Part shown: positions 1 through 6,628 of the stretch, piece after piece
Position numbering within the stretch: the stretch's first letter is position 1
Layout: the number at the start of each line of letters is the position of its first letter
Origin: Caldisericota bacterium
GTDB lineage: Bacteria > CAIJMQ01 > JAADFP01
Assembly (NCBI GenBank): GCA_013152825.1
Contig: JAADFP010000023.1
Location: forward strand, 1-8,822
Reading direction: 5' to 3'
DNA: 8,822 nt
Made by a program: the position numbers and the translations under genes
Notes under the pieces: model-generated
The model's input: only the letters and a program-made list of their open reading frames with translations
Databases searched by the model: none
Told to the model about the DNA's origin: nothing

Positions 1-86
1 GCCTGGTGGCGCTGGGGAACACAAGGGTAATGCTGGGTCATGGTATGGCTAATAGAATCATGGTAAGAGAGGTGAGTCATGGGTAG
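1..86 (+). CDS. feoA: FeoA-like protein, C-terminal 27 residues (5' truncated by window edge)
   Basis: Reading from base 3, an open frame runs to a TAG at 84-86. The visible peptide has the pattern GNTRVMLGHGMANRIMV, which fits the end of the FeoA SH3-like domain, where a strand is followed by a 'V-x-L-x-x-x-x-A-x-x-I-x-V' segment. FeoA is a small cytoplasmic protein that works with FeoB, and feoA normally lies directly before feoB, as here with a 61-nt gap. Only about a third of a usual 75-80 residue FeoA is visible, so it could instead be a FeoA domain at the end of a longer protein such as a DtxR-type regulator. The other two forward frames stop early. Confidence 0.68.
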   Translation, partial: LVALGNTRVMLGHGMANRIMVREVSHG

Positions 87-112
87 GAGGGGTATTATTT
101 TAAGAACTAATT

Positions 113-131
113 GCGAATGAGTTTCATTTGC
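113..131. promoter_or_regulatory. Fur-box-like palindrome between feoA and feoB
   Basis: GCGAATGA-GTT-TCATTTGC is a 19-bp inverted repeat with 8-bp arms, one arm mismatch and a 3-bp centre. It extends one more base pair on each side (T112/A132). It matches the classical 19-bp Fur consensus (GATAATGATAATCATTATC) at about 12 of 19 positions, with both ATGA/TCAT cores intact. It lies 16 nt upstream of the feoB start, just before the ribosome-binding site at 137-143. Ferrous-iron transporters are standard Fur targets. No convincing promoter can be placed beside it, so its exact mode of action is inference. Confidence 0.62.
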
Positions 132-147
132 AGAAAAGGAGGGTAAA

Positions 148-2283
148 ATGAGTAAAAGGATCACCATTGCTCTAATGGGTAATCCGAATTCGGGTAAAAC
201 TACGATTTTTAATAATCTAACCGGAGCCAGGCAGCACGTGGGAAATTACCCCGGGGTTACTGTGGAGAAGAAGGAAGGATATTTAAGGTACAAAAAGCAT
301 GAGATTACCGTGGTAGATCTTCCTGGCACCTACAGTTTAACTGCGCAATCTGAGGATGAAATAGTGGCCAGGAATTTTATTGTGGAGGAAAAGCCGGATG
401 TGGTGATAGATATTGTAGATGCTTCGAACCTGGAGAGAAACCTTTACCTTGCAGTCCAGCTTATGGAATTGGGGGTCAACTTAATCATTGCCCTGAATAT
501 GTCGGACCTGGCTAAGAAGATGGGTTTAAGAATAGATGAAAAGAAGCTCTCTGAACTTCTTGCTGTTCCCTGTATCCCGACCGTGGCCACCAGGAAGCAG
601 GGCATGGAGGAGCTTCTGGAAAAGGCACTTGCTTTGAACGAAAGAAAAGCCCTATCCAGAAGGGAGCCCATAAGGTATGGGAAGGAGATTGAGGAAGAAA
701 TCCGAAAGATTGAAGAGATAGTGAGAAGGGATGGGGAACTGGGGGAAAAGTATGCCCCCAGGTGGATAGCGGTGAAGCTTCTGGAAAATGACGAAGAAGT
801 CAGGGAGAAGGTAAAAGCAAGCGCTTTTGGCCAGGAGATTCTATCACAGGTGGAAAAGAGTAGTGCGCACCTGGAGAGCGTTTTCGGGGAGGAGGTGGAG
901 GCAGTGATTCCGGACAGGCGCTACGGATTTATAAGCGGTGCCTGTTCCCAGGCAGTGAAGAAAAGTTACGAGGTGAGGCATACCATTTCTGACAGAATAG
1001 ACAGGGTTTTTCTCAACCGGATACTGGGATTGCCTATTTTCTTAGGTCTCATGTGGTTGATGTTCAAACTTGTTTTTAAGTTAAGCGAACCCATGATGGG
1101 CTGGATTGAGGGTTTCATGGGCTGGCTGGGAAATTTCCTGGGTAATTTATTGCCCGAAGAAAGTCTCATTCATTCCCTGGTGGTGGATGGCATCATCGGG
1201 GGAGTGGGCAGTGTACTGGTGTTTGTCCCCATTATTTTCCTGCTGTTTCTTGCCATAGCTATCCTGGAAGATTCCGGTTACCTGGCCAGGGGGGCTTTCA
1301 TTATGGATAGACTGATGCACAAAATAGGGCTCCATGGCCGTTCCTTTATTCCCATGATGCTGGGTTTCGGGTGTAATCTGCCGGGAATCATGGCCACGAG
1401 GGTGATAGAGGATAAAAAGGCTCGTCTGGTGACCATTCTGGTGAATCCATTTATGAGCTGTGGCGCGAGGTTACCGGTATACACCCTGTTTGTGGGGGCA
1501 TTTTTCTCCGAAAGGCATGCGGGTAATGTGCTTTTTTCTCTTTACCTGCTGGGAATACTGGTGGCCATCGTTATGGCCAAGCTCTTCAGAAAGTATCTTT
1601 TCAAAGGTGCTCCTATGCCTTTTGTGATGGAACTCCCGCCTTACCGGATGCCCACCTTGAAAGGTGCCCTGCTGCACATGTGGGAGAGGGGAGTGGTGTA
1701 CCTTAAGAAAGCAGGCACCGTAATCTTTGCCGGGTGTATTCTAATCTGGGCGTTAAGCAATTTCCCTTATAACATTCAATACTCCAGGAACTACCAGGCG
1801 CTGATAGAAAAGGTTAGAGATAAAGAGGAGTTGGTAATTAAGCTTAAGAACGAACAAGCTGAAGAAAAGTTGGAGAAGAGTTTTGCGGGAAGAATAGGAA
1901 AATCTATATCACCGTTGTTCAAACCTCTTGGCTTCGGGGACTGGAAGCCTGCGGTAGCACTTATGGCAGGGTTTATTGCCAAGGAGATCGTGGTGGGTAC
2001 CCTGGGAACCCTCCATGCAGTGGGGGAAGGGGAAGAGAGCTTGCGGGGAGCTCTCAGGAAAGAGAAGTGGCCTGATGGAAGAAAGGTGTGGACTCCCCTG
2101 GTTGCTTACGCGTTTATGGTGTTTGTGCTGCTCTACATACCGTGTGTAGCCACTATTGGGGTGATTTACCGGGAAACCAATTCCTTCCGCTGGCCGCTCT
2201 TTGCTGCCTTTTATACCACGGGCATAGCCTGGATACTTTCTTTTATGGTTTTCCAGGGGGGGAAAATACTTGGACTGGGATAA
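148..2283 (+). CDS. feoB: FeoB ferrous iron transporter
   Basis: Inner-membrane Fe(II) importer with an N-terminal cytosolic G domain. G1 GNPNSGKTT is at residues 11-19, the G2 region GNYPGVT at 32-38, G3 DLPG at 57-60, G4 NMSD at 117-120, and a G5-like ATRKQG near 147-152. A helical spacer domain follows. The membrane domain begins near residue 290 and holds two Gate-type repeats, including FGCNLPGIMATR with Cys409, NPFMSCGARLP with Cys438, and LLYIPCVATIG with Cys666; these cysteines are conserved in FeoB. A charged insertion lies near residues 545-575. At 711 residues it is complete and slightly shorter than the 773-residue E. coli protein. The ATG at 148 follows AGGAGGG at 137-143 with ideal spacing. 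A FeoA-like gene end and a Fur-like box lie directly upstream. No FeoC follows. Confidence 0.98.
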   Translation: MSKRITIALMGNPNSGKTTIFNNLTGARQHVGNYPGVTVEKKEGYLRYKKHEITVVDLPGTYSLTAQSEDEIVARNFIVEEKPDVVIDIVDASNLERNLYLAVQLMELGVNLIIALNMSDLAKKMGLRIDEKKLSELLAVPCIPTVATRKQGMEELLEKALALNERKALSRREPIRYGKEIEEEIRKIEEIVRRDGELGEKYAPRWIAVKLLENDEEVREKVKASAFGQEILSQVEKSSAHLESVFGEEVEAVIPDRRYGFISGACSQAVKKSYEVRHTISDRIDRVFLNRILGLPIFLGLMWLMFKLVFKLSEPMMGWIEGFMGWLGNFLGNLLPEESLIHSLVVDGIIGGVGSVLVFVPIIFLLFLAIAILEDSGYLARGAFIMDRLMHKIGLHGRSFIPMMLGFGCNLPGIMATRVIEDKKARLVTILVNPFMSCGARLPVYTLFVGAFFSERHAGNVLFSLYLLGILVAIVMAKLFRKYLFKGAPMPFVMELPPYRMPTLKGALLHMWERGVVYLKKAGTVIFAGCILIWALSNFPYNIQYSRNYQALIEKVRDKEELVIKLKNEQAEEKLEKSFAGRIGKSISPLFKPLGFGDWKPAVALMAGFIAKEIVVGTLGTLHAVGEGEESLRGALRKEKWPDGRKVWTPLVAYAFMVFVLLYIPCVATIGVIYRETNSFRWPLFAAFYTTGIAWILSFMVFQGGKILGLG

Positions 2284-2315
2284 TGGGAAAAAGCGGATAA
2301 AAGGTAAAAATTTTC

Positions 2316-2345
2316 TTGCTTTGTTAATTTTTGCTCTGGTATAAT
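2316..2345 (+). promoter_or_regulatory. Sigma-70-type promoter for the porin-nikK transcript
   Basis: The -35 is TTGCTT (2316-2321), the spacer is 18 nt, and the -10 is TATAAT (2340-2345), preceded by TGG, which gives an extended -10 (TGnTATAAT). The predicted start site is near 2352, giving a leader of about 35 nt to the porin ATG at 2387. A second TATAAT occurs at 2368-2373, but it has no good -35 and sits against the ribosome-binding site. The promoter lies in the 103-nt gap after feoB, so the porin-nik unit is probably transcribed separately from iron transport. Confidence 0.68.
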
Positions 2346-2347
2346 GG

Positions 2348-2366
2348 CACGATTTTTAAAAACGTG
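2348..2366. promoter_or_regulatory. Palindrome over the predicted transcription start (candidate operator)
   Basis: CACGATTTTTAAAAACGTG is a nearly perfect inverted repeat: CACG-(A)-TTTTT pairs with AAAAA-CGTG, with one extra A at 2352. It begins 2 nt after the -10 hexamer and covers the predicted start site, a typical position for a repressor site. It does not resemble the E. coli NikR site (GTATGA-N16-TCATAC) or a Fur box. Binding by a metal regulator is inference. Confidence 0.4.
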
Positions 2367-2386
2367 TTATAATAAGGAGGTGTAAG

Positions 2387-3685
2387 ATGAAAAGGTTTAA
2401 GGTAAACTTGTTTTTATTCTCTCTGCTTCTTTTCCCGTTTCTTTCTTTCTCTGATGTTGAGTCAGTGAAAGTGGGGGGAGATATTACGGTGAGAGGGATA
2501 TGGTGGAGGGATATGGATTTGAGGGGAGAGGAATATCCTGTGGAAGATTGGCTTGATTCCACGCTGCATGTCAATGTTTCTGTGGATTTAAGCGATAATG
2601 TGAGTGTTTTTATCTCTCTTATTAACGAAAGAGACTGGAATGTGGAAGGAGACGGAGGGGTAAATCCGGATAATTCTTCCAGAGTGGACTTAGACCTTGC
2701 CTACTTAACACTGGCACAAATTTATGGCTCTCCTGTTTCTCTCAGCATTGGGAGGCAGGAGTTGATTTACGGGGAGGCATTTCTGGTAGGGGCAAACCCG
2801 GAGGCGCCCGCTCCCATCCACTATCCTTACGGAGCAAGGGTAGGATTTGATGCTATTAAGCTGAACTTTGCCCGGGAACCCTGGAGCATAGATCTCTTCA
2901 AGGCAAAGGTTACGGAAGGATATGGTATGGGGAACGATTTTGATCTTTACGGCGTGAATACCCATCTTTCCAGGAGAGGAGAATGGGATTTCGCTCTGTT
3001 TTACAAGCACCAGAATCCGGAAGAAACGGGCGTGAACGAGACCTATGCTTTGAGTGTACGGGGAGAAGGAGATGTCCCTCGAGTGAAAGGCTTGTCTTTG
3101 AAAGGAGAGGTAGTGAAAGAATGGGGAAAAGTAGCGAAAGATGCCCTGGATGCAGGTTATCCGGCAAAAGAAGTTAACCGTGATGCCTGGGGAGGGTATG
3201 TAGGAGCCACTTATACTTTTGATAACTTGTCCCAGCCTCACTTCGGGCTGACCTATGTGTATGAATCGGGAGATAAAAAGGCAGATAAAAGGGATGGGAA
3301 GATAGAAGCTTTTGATTCCCTGTGTGAGGACGAGGCCTTTGGGATAATTGCAGATGGCGGTGCCTCTGATTACCTTGATACTTCTTCCAATAAGAGCCTG
3401 TGGATTTTTTCAGCCGGTTTCAAGCCGAATGAAAAGCTTTCCCTGGATCTCAAGTACTACAATTACAGGCTGGCAGAGCCTGAATACAATAGCCAGGGAG
3501 AGAAGACAAGCAAAAATGCAGGCTACGAGTGCGACCTGCTCATTTCCTACGATTACAGCGAAGATGTGAACTTTAGCCTGTGGTATGCATTCTTCCATCC
3601 GGGGAAGTACATAAAGGATATGTACGGAAGTGATTATGATAAGGAGGCTAAGGAATTGGGGTTTTCTTTGAGCGTGAGTTTCTAA
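2387..3685 (+). CDS. Outer-membrane porin, alginate-export (AlgE)-like family
   Basis: The 432-residue product has a Sec signal peptide (basic start, hydrophobic core, likely cleavage near Ser22). The rest is rich in alternating aromatic and polar strands and ends in a beta-barrel targeting signature with a terminal Phe (SLSVSF). GRQ at residues 122-124, followed by 'YG-x-x-FLVG' and a later 'FDAIKL', matches the pattern of AlgE-like porins. The length suits a 16-18 strand barrel. The ATG at 2387 follows a strong AAGGAGGT at 2374-2381. Its TAA overlaps the ribosome-binding site of nikK, so the two genes should be cotranscribed. This context suggests uptake of nickel or a nickel complex across the outer membrane, but the family itself does not establish the substrate. 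A general porin is the alternative. Confidence 0.82.
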   Translation: MKRFKVNLFLFSLLLFPFLSFSDVESVKVGGDITVRGIWWRDMDLRGEEYPVEDWLDSTLHVNVSVDLSDNVSVFISLINERDWNVEGDGGVNPDNSSRVDLDLAYLTLAQIYGSPVSLSIGRQELIYGEAFLVGANPEAPAPIHYPYGARVGFDAIKLNFAREPWSIDLFKAKVTEGYGMGNDFDLYGVNTHLSRRGEWDFALFYKHQNPEETGVNETYALSVRGEGDVPRVKGLSLKGEVVKEWGKVAKDALDAGYPAKEVNRDAWGGYVGATYTFDNLSQPHFGLTYVYESGDKKADKRDGKIEAFDSLCEDEAFGIIADGGASDYLDTSSNKSLWIFSAGFKPNEKLSLDLKYYNYRLAEPEYNSQGEKTSKNAGYECDLLISYDYSEDVNFSLWYAFFHPGKYIKDMYGSDYDKEAKELGFSLSVSF

Positions 3686-3696
3686 GGAGGTAAAAG

Positions 3697-4482
3697 ATGT
3701 TAAAAAATATTTTTTTAGTCGGTTTTTCTCTCTTGCTGGCCACTGCATCCTATGCACATTTTGGGATGATTATTCCCTCTCAGGATATTGTGGAGCAGGA
3801 AGGAAGTAATGTGATAACTCTTCGGGTGATGTTTGCTCATCCTTTTGCCGGGAATACCCTGGAGATGGAAAAACCTGTAAAGTTCGGGGTGGTGGTACGC
3901 GGTAAAAAATACTCGTTGCTTGAATCCTTGAAACCGGTGCAGGTGAAGGGCTATACTGACCGGGAATCGCACAAAGGCTGGATTACCCGATTTAGGTTGA
4001 AGCGTCCGGGTGATTATGTTTTTTACTGTGTCCCCCAACCTTACTGGGAGCCGGCAGAGGATAAGTTTATTGTGCATTATACCAAGGTGATTGTAGATGC
4101 CTTTGGCCGGGAAGAGGGCTGGGACAAGGAATTGGGCTTGAAAACAGAGATAATTCCGCTTACCCGTCCTTACGGCTTGTATGCCGGGAATACCTTCCAG
4201 GGACTGGTAAAAGTGAATGGTAAGATAGCTCCTTTTACAGAAGTGGAGGTGGAGTATTTCAATGAAGACGGAAAGGTAAAAGCTCCGCGAGAGCCTTTTG
4301 TCACCCAGGTAATAAAAAGCGATGCTAACGGTGTATTTACCTACACTATCCCCTGGGCAGGCTGGTGGGGCTTTGCCGCTTTAAATGAAGACGAAAAAAA
4401 GATAAGCTATAAGGGCGAAGAAAAACCCGTGGAGATTGGCGCGGTTATCTGGGTGAAGGCGTATGAAGGGGGAAGACGTTAG
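3697..4482 (+). CDS. nikK: NikK: periplasmic DUF4198 component of nickel ECF-type transporter
   Basis: The 261-residue exported protein matches the DUF4198 family (the 'ABC-type Co2+ transport system, periplasmic component' group). The signal peptide occupies residues 1-20 (ATASYA|H), so the mature chain should begin HFGMIIPS. Other features that look conserved are His48 in FAHPFAG, Met57 in LEMEKP, and a segment with Cys111, QPYWEPAEDKF and His127. NikK with NikL replaces NikN in NikKMLQO-type nickel importers, and nikM, nikL, nikQ and nikO follow in that order. No clear C-terminal membrane anchor is present, so it is probably soluble or complex-bound in the periplasm. The ATG at 3697 follows AAGGAGGT (3684-3691), which overlaps the porin stop. 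A 256-nt repeat spacer unusually separates it from nikM. Confidence 0.88.
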   Translation: MLKNIFLVGFSLLLATASYAHFGMIIPSQDIVEQEGSNVITLRVMFAHPFAGNTLEMEKPVKFGVVVRGKKYSLLESLKPVQVKGYTDRESHKGWITRFRLKRPGDYVFYCVPQPYWEPAEDKFIVHYTKVIVDAFGREEGWDKELGLKTEIIPLTRPYGLYAGNTFQGLVKVNGKIAPFTEVEVEYFNEDGKVKAPREPFVTQVIKSDANGVFTYTIPWAGWWGFAALNEDEKKISYKGEEKPVEIGAVIWVKAYEGGRR

Positions 4483-4483
4483 A

Positions 4484-4542
4484 CCATAGACTGTATAGTT
4501 AGTAGCGAGGGGAGTGGTAGTAAGCAGTAAATAGTGAGTAAG
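4484..4542 (+). repeat. Left member of an inverted repeat pair (partner 7897-7966)
   Basis: Read on the minus strand, this block shares three colinear segments with 7897-7966. The segment at 4518-4542 matches 7897-7921 in 24 of 25 positions. GTAGCGAGGGG at 4502-4512 is the exact complement of 7926-7936. CCATAGACT at 4484-4492 is the exact complement of 7958-7966. Intervening spacing differs by up to 14 nt. Confidence 0.75.
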
Positions 4543-4568
4543 CGAGTAGTAAATAGTGAATAGTAAAT
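4519..4568 (+). repeat. Heptanucleotide repeat array A
   Basis: Seven consecutive units, six of exactly 7 nt and one of 8 nt, with consensus AGTRARY. AGTAAAT occurs three times, and AGTAAGC and AGTGAAT once each. The units are the reverse complement of the TATTTAC/TGTTTAC type of unit found at 7899-7968. Confidence 0.78.
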
Positions 4569-4595
4569 TGGTACCCTGGTTTATTGGTATCCTGG
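4568..4595 (+). repeat. 12-bp direct repeat pair
   Basis: TTGGTACCCTGG (4568-4579) and TTGGTATCCTGG (4584-4595) differ at one position and are separated by TTTA, giving a 16-nt period. They lie between array A and a 15-nt segment (4592-4606) repeated in inverse orientation at 7587-7601. No function is apparent. Confidence 0.65.
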
Positions 4596-4606
4596 GAGGA
4601 AGTTTT
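4592..4606 (+). repeat. 15-nt exact inverted match to 7587-7601
   Basis: CTGGGAGGAAGTTTT here is the exact reverse complement of AAAACTTCCTCCCAG at 7587-7601. Its order relative to the 4484-4542 block mirrors the order in the right-hand spacer, so the inverted homology is colinear although the gap lengths differ. Confidence 0.72.
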
Positions 4607-4626
4607 GGTTTGGTTAGGTTTTGGTC

Positions 4627-4656
4627 CCGAAGCCCCGAAATCATATCGGGGTTCGG
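4627..4656. repeat. Strong hairpin in the nikK-nikM spacer
   Basis: CCGAA-(G)-CCCCGA pairs with TCGGGG-TTCGG: 11 base pairs with one bulged G and a 7-nt loop (AATCATA). The following sequence, AAAGTTTTGAG, lacks a real U-tract, so it is a poor intrinsic terminator. It could still attenuate transcription from nikK into nikM, or be a dispersed palindromic repeat. Confidence 0.6.
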
Positions 4657-4693
4657 AAAGTTTTGAGTTTAAAACAGTGGAGTGATAGGTGGA

Positions 4694-4728
4694 ACTCACA
4701 ACTTACAACTCGCGACTCACAACTCTTT
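4694..4728 (+). repeat. Heptanucleotide repeat array B, abutting nikM
   Basis: Five consecutive 7-nt units, each starting ACT: ACTCACA occurs twice, with ACTTACA, ACTCGCG and ACTCTTT. The array ends 10 nt before the nikM ATG and occupies the place where a Shine-Dalgarno sequence would be expected. Confidence 0.72.
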
Positions 4729-4738
4729 TAATATAAAA

Positions 4739-5338
4739 ATGCATATTTCGGAAGGAATTCTTTCGGCTCCGGTGCTCCTGAGCGGTGCAGGAGTTACTAT
4801 AATAGGCACTGCCCTGGGGCTCAGGGGGATGAAGGAAGAGAAAATACCCCGCACAGCGCTCCTGTCTTCTGCTTTCTTCGTGGCTTCCCTTGTTCATGTC
4901 CCCGTAGGTCCTTCCAGTGCCCACCTTATCCTCAATGGCCTGGTAGGAATACTCCTGGGCTGGGCGGCTTTTCCGGCCATTTTACTGGGGCTTACTCTCC
5001 AGGCGGCTCTTTTTCAGTTTGGCGGGTTGACCACCCTGGGAGTGAATACCATGAACATGGCACTGCCAGCGGTGATTTGCTACTTCCTTTTTCATCTATT
5101 GGTGAAAAAGAAGAGCACAGCTTTAACTGGAATAGCTGGTTTCCTGGCCGGTTTCCTGGGAGTACTTCTTTCTGGCCTGATGGTGGCTCTTTCTCTGGTG
5201 TTTACAGGAGAATATTTCCGGCAGGTGGCCAAGTTAGTCATAATTGTACATCTTCCCATTATGTTTATAGAGGGAGTGATTACCGGGTTTATTGTGGTAT
5301 TTTTGAGAAAGGTAAAACCCGAAATTCTGGAGGGCTGA
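4739..5338 (+). CDS. nikM: NikM: substrate-binding membrane component of nickel ECF-type transporter
   Basis: A 199-residue CbiM/NikM-family integral membrane protein with about six hydrophobic segments. The signature HVPVGPSSAHLILNGLVG begins at His53, with the conserved His at 62, followed by GVNTMNMALPAV. I chose the ATG at 4739 because the family starts Met-His-Ile: in NikM structures the N-terminal amine, His2 and an internal His bind Ni(II). A longer frame opens at 4682, but its first 19 codons are translated repeat sequence that would bury the metal site. No Shine-Dalgarno precedes 4739, whereas feoB, the porin, nikK and nikL all have good ones. A weak AT-rich -10-like TTTAATAT lies at 4727-4734. 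A CbiM cobalt paralogue is possible, but the K/L partners favour nickel. Confidence 0.92.
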   Translation: MHISEGILSAPVLLSGAGVTIIGTALGLRGMKEEKIPRTALLSSAFFVASLVHVPVGPSSAHLILNGLVGILLGWAAFPAILLGLTLQAALFQFGGLTTLGVNTMNMALPAVICYFLFHLLVKKKSTALTGIAGFLAGFLGVLLSGLMVALSLVFTGEYFRQVAKLVIIVHLPIMFIEGVITGFIVVFLRKVKPEILEG

Positions 5339-5342
5339 TAAA

Positions 5343-5882
5343 ATGAGAAAAGGCATATTTTTACTTTGCTTTCTTCTTCTCCTCTCTTCTTCGCTCTTTG
5401 CTCACCGGGTGAATGTATTTGCCTATAAAGAAGGGGGGAAGATTTGCCTGGAGGGTTACTTCAGCGATGGCACTCCTGCGCGAAATTCAAAAATTGAGGT
5501 GTATAACCCGGAGGGTAAGAAAATCCTGGAGGGCAAGACTGATGAAAAGGGAGAATTTTCTTTCCCCATTCCCGGGGAGAAGGGCAATCTAAAGATAGTG
5601 CTTTTAGCCAGTATGGGGCACCGGGGGGAGACCTCTATTTCTGTGGGAGGAAATGTGCCTGTGCCAGCAGGGGAAGGGAAGAAAATAGATGCGGGTAAAT
5701 TGGGGGATAGGGATATAGAAAGGATGGTAGAGGGGGCTGTGGAGAAAGCCATGAAGCCGGTGATTAAAATGATAGAAGAAGAAAACCGGCGGGTCAGGTT
5801 GACAGATATCCTGGGAGGGATAGGCTACATCCTGGGGCTGGCTGGAGTGGCTCTCTACTTTTTGAGTAAGAGGAAAAAGTGA
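5343..5882 (+). CDS. nikL: NikL: accessory membrane-anchored component of nickel ECF-type transporter
   Basis: The 179-residue product has a signal peptide (residues 1-20, SSSLFA|H), so the mature chain should begin with His21. An Ig/carboxypeptidase-regulatory-like beta domain follows (about 30-100), with the repeat-like 'DGTPARNSKIEVY...TDEKGEFSFPIP' and an MGHRGE motif at His93. Next come an acidic/basic amphipathic helix (about 120-150) and one C-terminal transmembrane helix (about 155-174) ending KRKK. This layout matches NikL of NikKMLQO systems. The ATG lies 4 nt after the nikM stop, with GGAGGG at 5329-5334 inside nikM. The gene overlaps nikQ by 4 nt. Its molecular role is not settled; stabilising or gating NikM in place of NikN is the usual idea. 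Confidence 0.85.
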   Translation: MRKGIFLLCFLLLLSSSLFAHRVNVFAYKEGGKICLEGYFSDGTPARNSKIEVYNPEGKKILEGKTDEKGEFSFPIPGEKGNLKIVLLASMGHRGETSISVGGNVPVPAGEGKKIDAGKLGDRDIERMVEGAVEKAMKPVIKMIEEENRRVRLTDILGGIGYILGLAGVALYFLSKRKK

Positions 5883-6628
5883 TAGATTCTCCTTTCTCTC
5901 AAGGGAAGAGCATTCTCCATTCCCTGGATCCCCGGGTGAAGATACTGGTTGTTTCTCTCTATTCCTTCCTGACAGCAGTGGAAAAACGTCCTGTAGTGCT
6001 TCTCTATGCTTCTTTCCTGCCGGTAATACTTTTCTTCCTTTCCCGTTTGCGCATAAGAGAAGTGGTCAAGAGAATGCTACCCGTGAATGGGTTTGTTTTA
6101 CTGCTCTGGTTATTTTTACCTTTTTCTTTTCCAGGAGAAAAAATTTTTACCCTGGGTCCTCTTGTTGCTACCCGGGAAGGGATTTTATACTGCCTTATTC
6201 TAACCTGGAAATCCAACCTGATTTTTCTTACTACCCTCCTCTTGCTTTCTACTTCTCCTATTTTCCACCTGGTGCATGCCCTGCACCATCTCAGGCTTCC
6301 TTCCAGGCTGGTGCAGTTGTTTTACTTTACCTATCGTTATATACCCGTGGTGCACAGGGAATATACCCGGCTCTCCCAGGCGGCAAAGATTAGGGGATTC
6401 CAGCCCGGGAATAATCTACATACCTATCGTTCCACGGGCTATCTGGTAGGAATGCTTATCTTGCGTGCTTACGAAAGGTCCCAGAGGATATACCAGGCTA
6501 TGCTGGCACGGGGATTTCAGGGAACTTTCTGGACCCTGCACCATTTCCAGTGGAGAAAGGCAGATAGTTTAGCCGGGGTGATTTTTTTTCTTTATTTTCT
6601 GGGATTATGTTATCTTAAGTGGTTATGA
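5879..6628 (+). CDS. nikQ: NikQ: CbiQ-family transmembrane coupling (T) component
   Basis: The 249-residue T component links substrate protein NikM to the ATPase. The start SLDPRVKIL is typical of CbiQ/EcfT. Hydrophobic segments follow, then the two coupling-helix motifs: AKIRGF with Arg172-Gly173, and AMLARGFQG with Arg211-Gly212. These Arg residues contact the ATPase in characterised ECF transporters. The start is GTG at 5879, inside a GTGA overlap with the nikL stop, and AAGAGGA at 5868-5874 is the likely ribosome-binding site. Length is normal for the family. Confidence 0.92.
   Translation: MIDSPFSQGKSILHSLDPRVKILVVSLYSFLTAVEKRPVVLLYASFLPVILFFLSRLRIREVVKRMLPVNGFVLLLWLFLPFSFPGEKIFTLGPLVATREGILYCLILTWKSNLIFLTTLLLLSTSPIFHLVHALHHLRLPSRLVQLFYFTYRYIPVVHREYTRLSQAAKIRGFQPGNNLHTYRSTGYLVGMLILRAYERSQRIYQAMLARGFQGTFWTLHHFQWRKADSLAGVIFFLYFLGLCYLKWL

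Larger units (their letters stand above)
4483..4738. repeat. Repeat-filled spacer separating nikK from nikM
   Basis: I see no coding sequence in these 256 nt. In order they hold: a block (4484-4542) inversely matching 7897-7966; a heptad array (4519-4568); a 12-bp direct repeat pair; GGTTTGG-type low-complexity sequence; a strong hairpin (4627-4656); and a second heptad array (4694-4728) that ends 10 nt before the nikM ATG. The top strand is purine- and G/T-rich before the hairpin, the reverse of the pyrimidine-rich spacer after nikO. In a compact importer operon this looks like an insertion or a local repeat expansion. Confidence 0.8.

Noticed and set aside
2368..2373. Second TATAAT as an additional porin promoter
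   Set aside because: It has no acceptable -35 at 16-19 nt, and its start would fall within or after the ribosome-binding site.
2284..2386. NiCo, cobalamin or other metal riboswitch before the porin-nik unit
   Set aside because: The predicted leader is only about 35 nt, too short for a known metal riboswitch, and no multi-stem structure is visible.
2705..3241. 178-codon minus-strand open frame inside the porin gene
   Set aside because: It is a frame shadow of the porin, with no ribosome-binding site and no recognisable domain. The plus-strand frame has a signal peptide and a complete barrel signature.
4627..4656. Intrinsic terminator after nikK
   Set aside because: The stem is strong, but the following sequence is AAAGTTTTGAG with only four consecutive T. 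Kept as a hairpin repeat with possible attenuating effect.
4682..4738. Longer N-terminus for NikM starting at 4682
   Set aside because: The extra 19 residues are translated repeat sequence, and they would block the Met1-His2 nickel site that the family needs to be N-terminal.
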